Part shown: positions 6,735 to 15,452 of the stretch, piece after piece
Layout of the letters: every line of letters starts with the position of its first letter
Position numbering within the stretch: position 1 is the first letter of the stretch
Assembly: GCA_023411175.1 (NCBI GenBank)
Contig: JAEYPB010000006.1
Location: forward strand, 1 to 42,037
From: Bacillota bacterium
Lineage (GTDB): Bacteria > Bacillota > Clostridia > Christensenellales > Aristaeellaceae
DNA length: 42,037 nucleotides
Direction: 5' to 3'
The notes under the pieces: generated by a model
Databases searched by the model: none
Seen by the model: the letters and a program-made list of their open reading frames with translations, nothing else
What the model was told of the DNA's origin: nothing
Translations under genes and position numbers: made by a program

Positions 6735-7820
6735 ATGTTGAAGAGGCTCCTTCATGCCCTTTCCCTCTTGAGCATCATCGCGGCAGCGTTGGTTTTTTCG
6801 GCGCTTGCGGAGGGCGCGGCCGTCCCGCCGGACGGGCTTTATACCGTCGGCGTGACCTCCTCGTCCAATATGTTCCGCGTCACCCATTGCGTACTCGACG
6901 TGAAAGGCGGCACGATCACCGCGACCCTCACCCTGAGCGGGCACGGGTACGGCTATCTCTACACCGGTACCGGAGCGGAGGCCGATCAAGCGCCCCGGCG
7001 CGACTGGGTTCCCTTCGCGGAGGACGCGGACGGCGCGTACAGCTATTCCATCGTCGTCCCGGCGCTGGACGTTGACACCTCCGTCGCGGCCTATTCCACC
7101 AAGTATTCCAAGTGGTACGATCGAACGCTGCGCTTTCAGTCCGGGAGCCTGACCCCCTACGAAAGAGTGCCCGCGGACGGCGCCTACGCCGTGAAAGCCG
7201 CCTCCGATACCCTGGAGACCGACGCCTGCACCCTCGCGGTGAAAGACGGCGCGATGACCGTGCGGCTGGCAATCCCGGGCTATGAGGCGCTGCGAGCGGA
7301 CGGGGCCGAGTATCCCGACGAAGACGGCGTGTTTGCATTTCCCCTTGCCTCGCTGGATCGCGCCGCTTCGCTGGAAGTTCGTGCCGCCGCAGGGGCGTGG
7401 ACGGCGCACATCGTGCGCTTCTCCTCCGCTTCACTCGAGCGCCTGACCGTGGTGCCGGATGAAGGCGTCTACACCATCGCCGCCGCGTCGGATTCCAACC
7501 TCTTTGCGGTGTCCGGATGCAGGCTGTCCGTGGCGGACGGCGTGATGACGGCCCTTGTGACCGTCGGGAACGCCAGGTACGACATCGTCTTTCCCGGCAC
7601 GGCGAAGGACGCGCCGCAGGCTGAACGGAATGCACTCATCCCGGCGATCCCGGACGCAGACGGCGCGTACACCTACGCGCTTCCGCTTGAGGCCCTGGAC
7701 GCGGCGGTCGAAATCGCCACCTGGTCTGCGAAGTCCGGCAAGTGGTATGACCGCACGCTGACGTTTGACTCCGCCACCCTTGTCCCCGCGGATGGCGCGG
7801 CGGCTTCAGCCGCACCGTAG
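6735..7820 (+). CDS. Secreted protein with three Ig/NEAT-like repeats, cobalamin-regulated
   Basis: This 361-residue protein has a signal peptide (about residues 1-28) followed by three copies of one ~100-residue beta-rich domain: 35-136, 148-231 (degenerate) and 245-346. The repeat pattern is YTV-x-SSSNMF, a basic/cysteine strand (HCVLDVKGG), ITATLTLSGHGY, YLYTGT, a central G-x-Y-x-Y/F-x-PALD, and a final KWYDRTL-x-F. The same domain occurs in the large secreted protein at 22658-25693. It resembles the layout of NEAT domains, which bind haem, but I cannot confirm membership. There is no C-terminal anchor, LPXTG or lipobox. It sits between cbiK and cbiET behind a cobalamin riboswitch, so binding of corrinoid, cobalt or a tetrapyrrole outside the membrane is the most reasonable inference. 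AAGGGA precedes the start. Confidence 0.8.
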   Translation: MLKRLLHALSLLSIIAAALVFSALAEGAAVPPDGLYTVGVTSSSNMFRVTHCVLDVKGGTITATLTLSGHGYGYLYTGTGAEADQAPRRDWVPFAEDADGAYSYSIVVPALDVDTSVAAYSTKYSKWYDRTLRFQSGSLTPYERVPADGAYAVKAASDTLETDACTLAVKDGAMTVRLAIPGYEALRADGAEYPDEDGVFAFPLASLDRAASLEVRAAAGAWTAHIVRFSSASLERLTVVPDEGVYTIAAASDSNLFAVSGCRLSVADGVMTALVTVGNARYDIVFPGTAKDAPQAERNALIPAIPDADGAYTYALPLEALDAAVEIATWSAKSGKWYDRTLTFDSATLVPADGAAASAAP

Positions 7821-7924
7821 CCGGCGAGCGGCGGGATGCCGTTAATCGCCAATTTACACTAATCCCCGCCCGGGCGCGCAAGGCGTACCGGGGGGGAACA
7901 CCCGTTACGGAACGGAGAGGTTTT

Positions 7925-9133
7925 ATGGAACAGATCGCCGTAATCGGCATCGGGCCGGGGCGCGATGCCTGTATGACGGCCGAGGCCGCGCGCGAGATCG
8001 CCCAATCTGAGGTGGTGTACGCCGCCGCCCGGCACGCCCATTTGGCGGGCGACCGGCACGCGCCCCTGGAGCCGTTGGGCGCGGCAATGGAGGACATGAG
8101 CGTTCGCCGCCTGGCGGGCGCGCGCGTTGCGGTGCTCCTGTCGGGCGACGCTTCGCTCTACAGCCTGCTCCCCGCGCTCACGCGCGCGTTCGGCGCGGAG
8201 GCGCTAAGGGTGATTCCGGGGGTGGGCGCGCTGCAGTCCTTCTGCGCCGCGCTGCGCGAGCCGTGGCAGGACGCCGCGGTCTTGAGCGCCCACGGGCGGG
8301 AACTGTCCGCGTCCGCGCTGGCGCACGCGGTGCGCACGCACGCGCGCACCTTCCTTTTTTGCGATGCCCGGCACGGCCCCGCCTGGGCATGCGACGCGCT
8401 GGCGCGCTGCGGGCTCGGGGAAATCGAGATCGCGGTTGGCGAGCGGCTGAGCTATCCCGATGAGAAGATCACCATAGACGCTGCCGGGGCGCTGCGCGGA
8501 CAGGACTTCGACGCCCTCTCCCTCGCGCGGTTTCACAACCCCGCCCCCCGGAAGGGCATCCCGCCGGCGGGGATTTCGGACGAAGCGTTTTTGCGGGGCA
8601 AAGTGCCCATGACCAAGCGCGAGATACGCGCGCTCGCCGTGTCCGAGATGCGGCTCTCCCCGGACGAAATCGTCTGGGACATCGGCGCGGGCACAGGCAG
8701 CGTGTCGGTGGAATGCGCGCTGCGGTGCCCGGAGGGAATCGTCTATGCCGTCGAGCGCGATACGGACGCGCTTTGGTTGATCGCCCAAAACGCCGAGAAG
8801 TTCGGCGTGCCCAATCTGGAGATCGTGCCCGGAAGCGCGCCCGCGTCGCTCACCGGCCTGCCCGCGCCAACGAGCGTATTCCTGGGCGGCAGCGGCGGAG
8901 AGATGGCGCAGATCCTGCGCCTGATCGAGCGATTCCCGCAGCCGGTGCGATTGGTCGCCACAGCGGTGACGCTGGAGAGCGCGTGGTCGCTGACGCGGGA
9001 ACTGAAGCGATGGTCGCGCGTCGAGGCCGCGCAGATCGCAGTTACAAGGCTGGAGCCGGTGGGCGACTATCACATGTTCAAAGCGCAGAATCCCGTGTTT
9101 CTCATTTCGGCGGACTGGGAGGGAACGGCTTGA
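7925..9133 (+). CDS. cbiET: Cobalt-precorrin-7 C5-methyltransferase / C15-methyltransferase (decarboxylating) fusion, CbiE-CbiT
   Basis: This 402-residue bifunctional enzyme methylates C5 and C15 of the corrin ring and removes the C12 acetate carboxyl, using S-adenosylmethionine. Residues 1 to about 205 are CbiE, a tetrapyrrole methylase with VIGIGPG (6-12), SGDASLYS (73-80) and the VIPGVGALQSFCAAL stretch (96-110). Residues from about 215 are CbiT, a class-I methyltransferase with motif DIGAGTGSVSVE (252-263). The CobL-like fusion is common, and its length matches. GGAGAGG precedes the ATG. A 104-base gap from the upstream gene has no visible promoter or terminator, so it is probably read through from riboswitch 1. 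Confidence 0.95.
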   Translation: MEQIAVIGIGPGRDACMTAEAAREIAQSEVVYAAARHAHLAGDRHAPLEPLGAAMEDMSVRRLAGARVAVLLSGDASLYSLLPALTRAFGAEALRVIPGVGALQSFCAALREPWQDAAVLSAHGRELSASALAHAVRTHARTFLFCDARHGPAWACDALARCGLGEIEIAVGERLSYPDEKITIDAAGALRGQDFDALSLARFHNPAPRKGIPPAGISDEAFLRGKVPMTKREIRALAVSEMRLSPDEIVWDIGAGTGSVSVECALRCPEGIVYAVERDTDALWLIAQNAEKFGVPNLEIVPGSAPASLTGLPAPTSVFLGGSGGEMAQILRLIERFPQPVRLVATAVTLESAWSLTRELKRWSRVEAAQIAVTRLEPVGDYHMFKAQNPVFLISADWEGTA

Positions 9134-9876
9134 TCTACTTTATCGGCGCGGGGCCGGGCGCAATCGACCTCATCACCGTGCGCGGGCGGACGCTTCTCGA
9201 GCGGGCAAACATGGTGATCTACGCCGGTTCGCTGGTCAACCCGGCGCTTTTAAGCCTGTGCCGCGCGGACTGTGCCATCCTCGACAGCGCGAAAATGACG
9301 CTCCCCGAGGTGATCGACGCCCTGGCCGGGCGCGCGCCGGATGAGATTGTCGTGCGGCTGCACACGGGCGACCCGTCCATCTACGGCGCGATACGCGAGC
9401 AGATGGACGCGCTGCGCGCGCGCGCGCTGCCCTTTGAGATCGTCCCCGGCGTCAGCTCGTTCTGCGCGGCCGCGGCGGCTCTCGAGGCGGAATATACGCT
9501 GCCGGAGGTCTCGCAGACGGTCATCATCTCTCGCATGGCCGGGCGCACACCGGTGCCGGAAAAGGAGGAAATCCGCTCGCTGGCGGCCCACGGCGCCACC
9601 ATGGTGCTGTTTTTGAGCGCCGGGATGCTGCGAGAGCTGTGTGCCGAGCTGATCGCGGGCGGCTACGCGCCGGATACCCCCGCCGCACTCGTCCACAAGG
9701 CCAGTTGGCCGGATGAAGCGGTGGTGCGCGGTACGCTTTCGACGCTCCCGGAGCGGTGTTCGGGCTTTACCAGGACCGCGCTGGTCCTTGTGGGCGGCTT
9801 TCTGGGGGAAGCGTACGCGTTTTCAAAGCTCTACGACCCCTCCTTTTTCCACGGCTATCGGGAGGCGAAGCGATGA
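9130..9876 (+). CDS. cbiF: Cobalt-precorrin-4 C11-methyltransferase CbiF
   Basis: This 248-residue tetrapyrrole methylase adds the C11 methyl group to cobalt-precorrin-4 from S-adenosylmethionine. Clear features are IYFIGAGPGAIDLITVRG at the start, VIYAGSLVNPALL, RLHTGDPSIYGAIREQ and EIVPGVSSFCAAAAAL. The frame is open far upstream, but the natural start is the TTG at 9130-9132, which follows GGAGGGAA and overlaps the TGA of cbiET by 3-4 bases. That start gives the family's usual N-terminus. It is tightly coupled to cbiET and, through ATGA, to cbiG. Confidence 0.95.
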   Translation: MIYFIGAGPGAIDLITVRGRTLLERANMVIYAGSLVNPALLSLCRADCAILDSAKMTLPEVIDALAGRAPDEIVVRLHTGDPSIYGAIREQMDALRARALPFEIVPGVSSFCAAAAALEAEYTLPEVSQTVIISRMAGRTPVPEKEEIRSLAAHGATMVLFLSAGMLRELCAELIAGGYAPDTPAALVHKASWPDEAVVRGTLSTLPERCSGFTRTALVLVGGFLGEAYAFSKLYDPSFFHGYREAKR

Positions 9877-10760
9877 ACATCCGCGCGGCGGCGTTCACCA
9901 ATCGGGGCGCGGCGTGGGCGGAAACGCTGGGCTTTCCGGTCCAGCGCCCCGGAGACGTCATGGCATGGGCGGCGGAGGCGTTTTCATCCTGCGACGCGCT
10001 TTTGTTCATCGGCGCGTGCGGCATTGCCGTGCGCGCCATCGCGCCCCATGTGAAAAGCAAGCTGACCGACCCCGCCGTTGTGGTGATGGATGAAATGGGG
10101 CGGTTCATCGTGCCGCTGCTTTCCGGGCACGTCGGCGGGGCGAACGCTCTGGCGCTGGCGCTTGCCGAGAAAACGGGCGCGCAGCCGGTCGTCACCACGG
10201 CGACAGACCTGAACGGCGTTCCCGCCATCGACGCATGGGCGGTGGAACACGACTGCGCCATCGAGAACCCTTCCGCGATCAAATCCGTCTCATCCGCCGC
10301 GCTCGCAGACCGCGCCGTCGGCGTGATGATAACGGAGCGGGCGCTCGATCCCCCATTCCCGGTGACGCTGGCGCTGCGCCCGCGCACGCTGATCTTGGGC
10401 GGGGGCTGCAAAAAGGGCGTCGACCCGGCGGCGTTCGAAGCGGCGGCGCTTGCCTTTTTAGACAAATGCGGCGTGTCCCTTCTGTCGGTGCGCGCGCTGG
10501 CGACCATCGACCTCAAGGCGGACGAGCCGGCGTTTCGGGATTTCTGCGCGAAGTACCGCCTGAAGCTGCTGACCTTTTCGGCGGAAGCCCTTTCGAAAGC
10601 GCCGGGTATCTTCGCCAAATCCGAGTACGTGCTGGAGAAAGTGGGCGTGAACAACGTGTGCGAGCGAGCGGCATTTTTAGCGTCCGGTGGACGGCTGCTC
10701 ATGGGCAAGACAAAGTACGAGGGCGTCACGCTGGCGCTGGCGGGAGAGGAAAACACATGA
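9873..10760 (+). CDS. cbiG: Cobalt-precorrin-5A hydrolase CbiG
   Basis: This 295-residue enzyme opens the delta-lactone of cobalt-precorrin-5A and releases acetaldehyde, the ring-contraction step of the anaerobic pathway. The N-terminal and central part shows ALLFIGACGIAVRAIAPHV, AVVVMDEMGRFIVPLLSGHV and GGANALALALAEKTGAQPVV. The C-terminal CbiG domain has LILGGGCKKG and VGVNNVCERAAFLASGG. The ATG at 9873 overlaps the cbiF stop (ATGA). The reading frame is open upstream to 9756, but that part lies within cbiF and is rejected. The presence of cbiG with cbiK marks the oxygen-independent route. Confidence 0.95.
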   Translation: MNIRAAAFTNRGAAWAETLGFPVQRPGDVMAWAAEAFSSCDALLFIGACGIAVRAIAPHVKSKLTDPAVVVMDEMGRFIVPLLSGHVGGANALALALAEKTGAQPVVTTATDLNGVPAIDAWAVEHDCAIENPSAIKSVSSAALADRAVGVMITERALDPPFPVTLALRPRTLILGGGCKKGVDPAAFEAAALAFLDKCGVSLLSVRALATIDLKADEPAFRDFCAKYRLKLLTFSAEALSKAPGIFAKSEYVLEKVGVNNVCERAAFLASGGRLLMGKTKYEGVTLALAGEENT

Positions 10761-11473
10761 TCTACGTGGTGGGGCTTGGCCCGGGCGACGCTTCGATGCG
10801 CACCGCCGCCGCGAGCGAGGCGCTCCGGCTGGCCGACATTCTGGTGGGCTACGCAGCCTACATCGACCTTATCCGAAACGAGTTTTCAAATAAACCCGCC
10901 TTTGAGAACGGCATGACAGGCGAAGTCGAACGGTGCCAGGAGGCGATCCGTCTCTCCCGCAAGGGGAACACCGTCGCCGTCGTTTGCTCAGGAGACGCGT
11001 CGGTGTACGGCATGGCCGGGCTGATACTGGAACTGGCGGACGAAGGAGACGATGTGGAGATCGTGCCCGGTGTGACGGCGGCGCTTTCGGCCTCGGCGGC
11101 ACTGGGCGCGCCGCTCTCCGGCGACATGGCCGTCATAAGCCTTTCCGACCTTCTGACGCCCTGGGAGACGATCGAAAAAAGGCTTCGCGCGGCGGCGCTG
11201 GGCGATTTCTGCATCGCGATCTACAACCCCGCGAGCAGGAAGCGCGCCGACCATCTCGCCCACGCCGTTGACATCCTGCTCCGGGAGCGCGGCGGCGAGA
11301 CGCCCTGCGGGTGGGTCAGGAACATCGGCCGCGCCGGACAGGAGAAGAAAATCCTGACGCTGGGAGCGCTGCGGAATGAGCGCGCGGACATGTTCACCAC
11401 CGTCGTCGTCGGGAACAGCGAGACGATCTCCAAGGACGGCCGCCTCGTCACACCCAGGGGGTACCGCAAGTGA
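10757..11473 (+). CDS. cbiH: Cobalt-precorrin-3 C17-methyltransferase CbiH
   Basis: This 238-residue tetrapyrrole methylase carries out C17 methylation with ring contraction. Visible features are MIYVVGLGPGD (1-11), VGYAAYIDLI, VAVVCSGDASVYGMAGLI, EIVPGVTAALSASAALGAPL and the typical FCIAIYNPASRKR stretch that distinguishes C17 from other methylases. It also has MFTTVVVGNS and RLVTPRGYR at the end. The ATG at 10757 overlaps the cbiG stop. Length matches the family. Confidence 0.95.
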   Translation: MIYVVGLGPGDASMRTAAASEALRLADILVGYAAYIDLIRNEFSNKPAFENGMTGEVERCQEAIRLSRKGNTVAVVCSGDASVYGMAGLILELADEGDDVEIVPGVTAALSASAALGAPLSGDMAVISLSDLLTPWETIEKRLRAAALGDFCIAIYNPASRKRADHLAHAVDILLRERGGETPCGWVRNIGRAGQEKKILTLGALRNERADMFTTVVVGNSETISKDGRLVTPRGYRK

Positions 11474-12537
11474 GGGAGGGCTTCACAACCGGCAGCTGCG
11501 CGGCGGCGGCCGCGCTGGCGAGCTGCCTCTGGAGGCGGGACGGCGAATGCCCGGCGCGGGTTCAGATTGTGGTGCCGGAGGGGCGTTCGTTTGCGCCGGA
11601 CATTCTGGCGCGTGAGGATTTCACCTGCGGCGTCGTCAAGGACGCGGGCGATGACCCCGATGTCACGAATGACTGCGAGGTGCGCGCGCGGGTGGACATC
11701 GGAGAATCGGACGGCGGGATTTCCTTCCGCGCCGGCGAGGGCGTCGGTATCGTCACCGAGCCGGGGCTCAAGCTGCGGGTGGGCGAAGCGGCGATCAATC
11801 CGGTGCCGCGCGAGATGATCGCGCACGCGGTGCGAAGCGTCTATGGCGCGCGCGAGGCCGTGGTCACCGTGTCGGTGGCCGGCGGCGCGGATCTGGCGAA
11901 AAAGACGTTCAACCCACGGCTGGGCGTGGTCGGCGGCATCTCGATACTCGGCACCAGCGGCATTGTGCGCCCCATGAGCGAGGAGGCGCTGACCGAATCC
12001 GTCGCGCTCGAACTGTCCATGCGCCGCGCGCAGGGGGCGGAACGCCTGGCGCTGGTCTTCGGCAATCAGGGCGAGGCGGCGGTCAGACGGCTCTATCCCG
12101 CCTTGTCCGCCGTACAGATAAGCAATTTCGTTGGCTTCGCGCTGGACGAAGCGGCGAAGCTTGGCTTTTCGCGGCTGCTGGTCGCCGGGCATCCGGGAAA
12201 GCTCGCCAAACTGTCGGCGGGCGTGATGCAGACCCACAGCCGCTACGCCGACGCGCGCAGGGAGCCGATGATCGCCTGGCTGGCGCTGATGGGTGCGGAC
12301 GCGGATGTGCTCCGCCGGGTCTATGGTTGTCTCACGACCGAAGCGGCCGTCGGCGTCATCGACGAATCGGGGTTCGGCGGCGTGTGGAACCACATGGCGG
12401 ACGCGGCGCAGGACTACTGTGAGGCGCGCCTGAGGGGAGCGGCGGAGGTCGACATCCTGTTTCTGGACGGCGGCGGTCTGCCGCTCGGCCGAAGCAAGCG
12501 GATGCGAAGGAACGAAAACAGGTGGCCGAAGGGGTGA
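11470..12537 (+). CDS. cbiD: Cobalt-precorrin-5B C1-methyltransferase CbiD
   Basis: This 355-residue enzyme methylates C1 of cobalt-precorrin-5B. The N-terminus MREGFTTGSCAAAAA is diagnostic for CbiD, as are VKDAGDDPDVTN, GEGVGIVTEPGL, AINPVPR and NPRLGVVGGISILGTSGIV. The start is GTG at 11470-11472, sharing GTGA with the cbiH stop; it gives exactly the family N-terminus. A long minus-strand open frame over the same region (11221-12393) is a composition shadow. Confidence 0.95.
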   Translation: MREGFTTGSCAAAAALASCLWRRDGECPARVQIVVPEGRSFAPDILAREDFTCGVVKDAGDDPDVTNDCEVRARVDIGESDGGISFRAGEGVGIVTEPGLKLRVGEAAINPVPREMIAHAVRSVYGAREAVVTVSVAGGADLAKKTFNPRLGVVGGISILGTSGIVRPMSEEALTESVALELSMRRAQGAERLALVFGNQGEAAVRRLYPALSAVQISNFVGFALDEAAKLGFSRLLVAGHPGKLAKLSAGVMQTHSRYADARREPMIAWLALMGADADVLRRVYGCLTTEAAVGVIDESGFGGVWNHMADAAQDYCEARLRGAAEVDILFLDGGGLPLGRSKRMRRNENRWPKG

Positions 12538-12544
12538 ACATGGC

Positions 12545-13174
12545 GTGAAGGGGCATCAAGTGGCCGATATGAAGCCGATGGATATTGAAAAAAAGAGCAT
12601 GGAGATCATCGAGCGCGAGCTGAAGGCGCCGCTTTCAGAGGAAACGAAGCCCATCGTTATGCGGGTGATTCACGCGACGGCGGACTTTTCCTTTTCTGAA
12701 AACATTCGCACGACGCCGGGCGCCGTAGGACTCATGCGGGAGATGCTGAAATCGGGCGCGACGGTAATGACCGACACCAACATGGCACTCTCCGGCATCA
12801 ACCGGGCGGCAGCGAAAAAATTGGGGCTGACGCTTCTGTGCCTGATGGCGGACGAGGATGTGGCGGCGGAGGCAAAGGCGCGCGGCATCACGCGGGCGGC
12901 CGTATCGATGGAGCGTGGACTGACGATTCCGGGCCGAAAAATTTTCGTTTGCGGAAACGCCCCCACCTTCCTCTTTCCGCTGATGAAGGCCGCGCCTCAA
13001 AGCGGCGTAGCGGCGATCGGCGTGCCGGTCGGCTTTGTCAATGTCGTGGAGGCCAAGGAGATGCTGTGGGAAAGCGGAATCCCGTCGATCGTGGCGATGG
13101 GGCGACGCGGCGGCAGCAACGTGGCGGCGGCCATCGTCAACGCATTGATGTACGGCATCGAGGGGGTACGCTGA
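12545..13174 (+). CDS. cbiC: Cobalt-precorrin-8 methylmutase CbiC
   Basis: This enzyme of up to 209 residues moves the C11 methyl to C12 and gives cobyrinate. Family marks are ADFSFSENIRTTPGAV, VMTDTNMALSGIN, ICGNAPTFLF-like FVCGNAPTFLF and VGFVNVVEAKE, and GRRGGSNVAAAIVNAL near the end. The catalytic His is probably that of RVIHATADF. The start is uncertain: GTG at 12545, GTG at 12560 (GAAGGGG six or seven bases upstream) or ATG at 12569 are all in frame; conservation begins after the last. It lies 7 bases after cbiD. Confidence 0.94.
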   Translation: MKGHQVADMKPMDIEKKSMEIIERELKAPLSEETKPIVMRVIHATADFSFSENIRTTPGAVGLMREMLKSGATVMTDTNMALSGINRAAAKKLGLTLLCLMADEDVAAEAKARGITRAAVSMERGLTIPGRKIFVCGNAPTFLFPLMKAAPQSGVAAIGVPVGFVNVVEAKEMLWESGIPSIVAMGRRGGSNVAAAIVNALMYGIEGVR

Positions 13175-14475
13175 TGCGCCTTCTCGTCGCGGGTACGAAC
13201 AGCGGCTGCGGCAAGACCACCGTGGCGCTCTCCCTGATGGCGGCGCTGCGCGCGCGGGGGCTTTGCGTCGCCCCTTGCAAGGTGGGGCCCGACTACATCG
13301 ACCCCGGATTTCATGCGGCGGCATGCGGACGCCCAAGCGACAACCTCGATCTGCACCTGTTGGGCGCGGACACCGTGCGCGCCATCCTCGCCCGGGCGGA
13401 GAAAAGCGCCGATCTCGCCGTACTCGAGGGTGTGATGGGGTACTACGACGGCTCCGGCGCCGACTTGCGCTGTTCAACCTGGGAGGTGGCGCGCCTGACC
13501 GGAACGCCCGCCCTTCTCGTCGTGGACGCGGCGGGCGGCGCGGCGAGCGTGGCCGCCACGGTCATGGGATTTCAGGTGCTGACGAAGGAGAGCGGCATCC
13601 GCGCGGTGCTGGTCAACCGCGCCTCGTCACGCGCGCACTTCGAGCTGGTTCGGGACGCCGTCGCGCGCCATACGGGGCTTCTCTGCGCCGGGTATCTCGC
13701 CAAAAACGCCTCAATTTCGCTGCCAAGCCGCCATCTGGGGCTGGTGCCGGCGGAGGAGACCGACGCGCTGGCGGAGAAGCTGTCGCGCGCCGGGCGGGCG
13801 ATTGCCGATACGGTGGACCTTGACATGCTGCTCGGCATCGCGGCGGAGGCCAAGCCCCTGGCCGATGCGCCGCGCACGCTGCCGAACCTGGCGGGCGTCC
13901 GGCTGGGCGTCGCGCGGGACGAGGCTTTTTCCTTCTATTACGAGGAGAACCTGCGCCTTCTGCGAGAAACCGGCGCCGAACTCGTGCCCTTCTCCCCGCT
14001 TTGCGACGCGGCGCTTCCGGACGGCCTGACCGCGCTCTACATCGGCGGCGGCTTCCCGGAGGTGTTCGCCGGTCGGCTCGAAGAAAACGGCGCGATGCGC
14101 GGGAGCATCCTCGCCGCGCTCGAGGGCGGCATGCGCTGCTACGCAGAGTGCGGAGGCCTGATGTATCTGTCGCGGGAAATCGACGGGCGGGCGATGGTCG
14201 GCTTCTACCCCATCCGCTGCCGCATGACCGAAAAATTGCAGCGCTTTGGCTATGTGAACGTGACGGACGCGGCCGGTCTCTCCTTCCCCGCCCACGAGTT
14301 TCACCACGCGGTGGCGGAGCCGACGGAGGACATTTTGAAAATATTTCGCGTCTCGAAGGCCAGCGCGCCGGAAAGGGCCTGGGAATGCGGCTATTCGAAA
14401 AAGAACGCGCTGGCGGGCTTTCCGCACCTGCATTTTGGCGCCCATCCCGAATTGATGGAGAGGTTGTTCAAATGA
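13174..14475 (+). CDS. cbiA: Cobyrinic acid a,c-diamide synthase CbiA
   Basis: This 433-residue ATP- and glutamine-dependent enzyme amidates the a and c side chains of cobyrinate. The N-terminal synthetase domain begins MRLLVAGTNSGCGKTT, a P-loop, and continues with CKVGPDYIDPGFH and LEGVMGYYDG. The C-terminal type-1 glutamine amidotransferase domain has ALYIGGGFPEVFA and YAECGGLMYLSR with the nucleophile Cys, and the HLHFGAHPEL end supplies a catalytic-type His. The ATG at 13174 overlaps the cbiC stop by one base. Length is usual. Confidence 0.95.
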   Translation: MRLLVAGTNSGCGKTTVALSLMAALRARGLCVAPCKVGPDYIDPGFHAAACGRPSDNLDLHLLGADTVRAILARAEKSADLAVLEGVMGYYDGSGADLRCSTWEVARLTGTPALLVVDAAGGAASVAATVMGFQVLTKESGIRAVLVNRASSRAHFELVRDAVARHTGLLCAGYLAKNASISLPSRHLGLVPAEETDALAEKLSRAGRAIADTVDLDMLLGIAAEAKPLADAPRTLPNLAGVRLGVARDEAFSFYYEENLRLLRETGAELVPFSPLCDAALPDGLTALYIGGGFPEVFAGRLEENGAMRGSILAALEGGMRCYAECGGLMYLSREIDGRAMVGFYPIRCRMTEKLQRFGYVNVTDAAGLSFPAHEFHHAVAEPTEDILKIFRVSKASAPERAWECGYSKKNALAGFPHLHFGAHPELMERLFK

Positions 14476-15452
14476 TTCACGGCGGCAACGTATGGCAGGG
14501 CGAAACGCCGGAGCGCTGGCTCGATTTTTCAGCCAACCTGCGCCCAGAGGGGCCACCCGGTTGGGTTCAGGCGGTTCTGGCGGACGCGGCGAGGGCGGCT
14601 CGATACTACCCCGACCCCGCGATGCGCGCGGCGCGGGCGGGTCTCGCGGCCTACGCGGGCGTGCCGGCTGAATGCGTGCTGCCGACGGCCGGGGGCATCG
14701 AGGCCATTGATGCGGTGTGCCGCGCGGGAACGGGGCGCGTGATGGTGAGCGGGCCCACCTTCGGAGAGTACGCGCGCCGCGCCACCGCCTGCGGGCGGCC
14801 GGTTGTTCCGGGCGGGGACATGCGCCCCGGCGACACGCTTTTTTTATGCAACCCCAACAACCCGACCGGAGCGGCGGTTGCGCGTGCGAAGGTGCTCGAA
14901 AGGGCGGCGCGCACGCGTTCCTTCGGGGCTTTTTTGTGCGCGGACGAGGCTTTCGCGGACTTCTGTCCCGAAATCAGCTGCCGTGACCGCGCGGCGGCGG
15001 GCGAACTGGTGGTCGTCGGCTCGCTGACCAAGGCGCTGTGCGTGCCGGGCGTGCGGCTGGGTTACCTCATTGCCGCGCCCGAAGCGGTCGAGCGGTATGG
15101 GGCGATCGTCGCGCCGTGGTCTCTCAACGCCTTCGCCGCGGCAATCGCGGCAGCGCTGCCGGAGCACCAGAGCGAGTTGGATGCGGACCGGCGGCGCAAC
15201 GAGGAGCGGCGGACGCGGCTCGCGGCCGATCTGCGCGCGCTTGGCGCGGCGGTGCCCGATTCGCGGGCGAACTTTCTCCTGCCCGACTTCGCGCGGCCGA
15301 TGAAGCCGGTGATCTCGCGGCTGAAGGCGCGGGGTGTGCTGGTGCGCGACTGCGCGTCGTTCGGACTTGGAGAGGGTCAAATACGCGTCGCGGTCAGGAC
15401 GGAGGACGAAAACGCGCGCTTGATAAGCGCGCTTCGGGAGGCGTTCGCATGA
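14472..15452 (+). CDS. cobD: Threonine-phosphate decarboxylase CobD (PLP enzyme)
   Basis: This 326-residue class-I aminotransferase-fold enzyme makes (R)-1-amino-2-propanol O-2-phosphate from threonine phosphate for the nucleotide-loop arm. It shows MIHGGNVW and LDFSANLRPEGPP at the start, which are typical of CobD. NPNNPTGAAV is present, DEAFADF holds the PLP-contacting Asp, and SLTKALCVPGVRLGY holds the Schiff-base Lys. ATGA overlaps the cbiA stop. Histidinol-phosphate aminotransferase is related, but the N-terminus and the cob/cbi context point to CobD. The threonine kinase partner is not in the window. Confidence 0.92.
   Translation: MIHGGNVWQGETPERWLDFSANLRPEGPPGWVQAVLADAARAARYYPDPAMRAARAGLAAYAGVPAECVLPTAGGIEAIDAVCRAGTGRVMVSGPTFGEYARRATACGRPVVPGGDMRPGDTLFLCNPNNPTGAAVARAKVLERAARTRSFGAFLCADEAFADFCPEISCRDRAAAGELVVVGSLTKALCVPGVRLGYLIAAPEAVERYGAIVAPWSLNAFAAAIAAALPEHQSELDADRRRNEERRTRLAADLRALGAAVPDSRANFLLPDFARPMKPVISRLKARGVLVRDCASFGLGEGQIRVAVRTEDENARLISALREAFA

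Noticed and set aside
11221..12393. 390-residue minus-strand open frame opposite cbiD
   Set aside because: Composition is His/Arg-rich without hydrophobic core or motifs, and the plus strand encodes a textbook CbiD.
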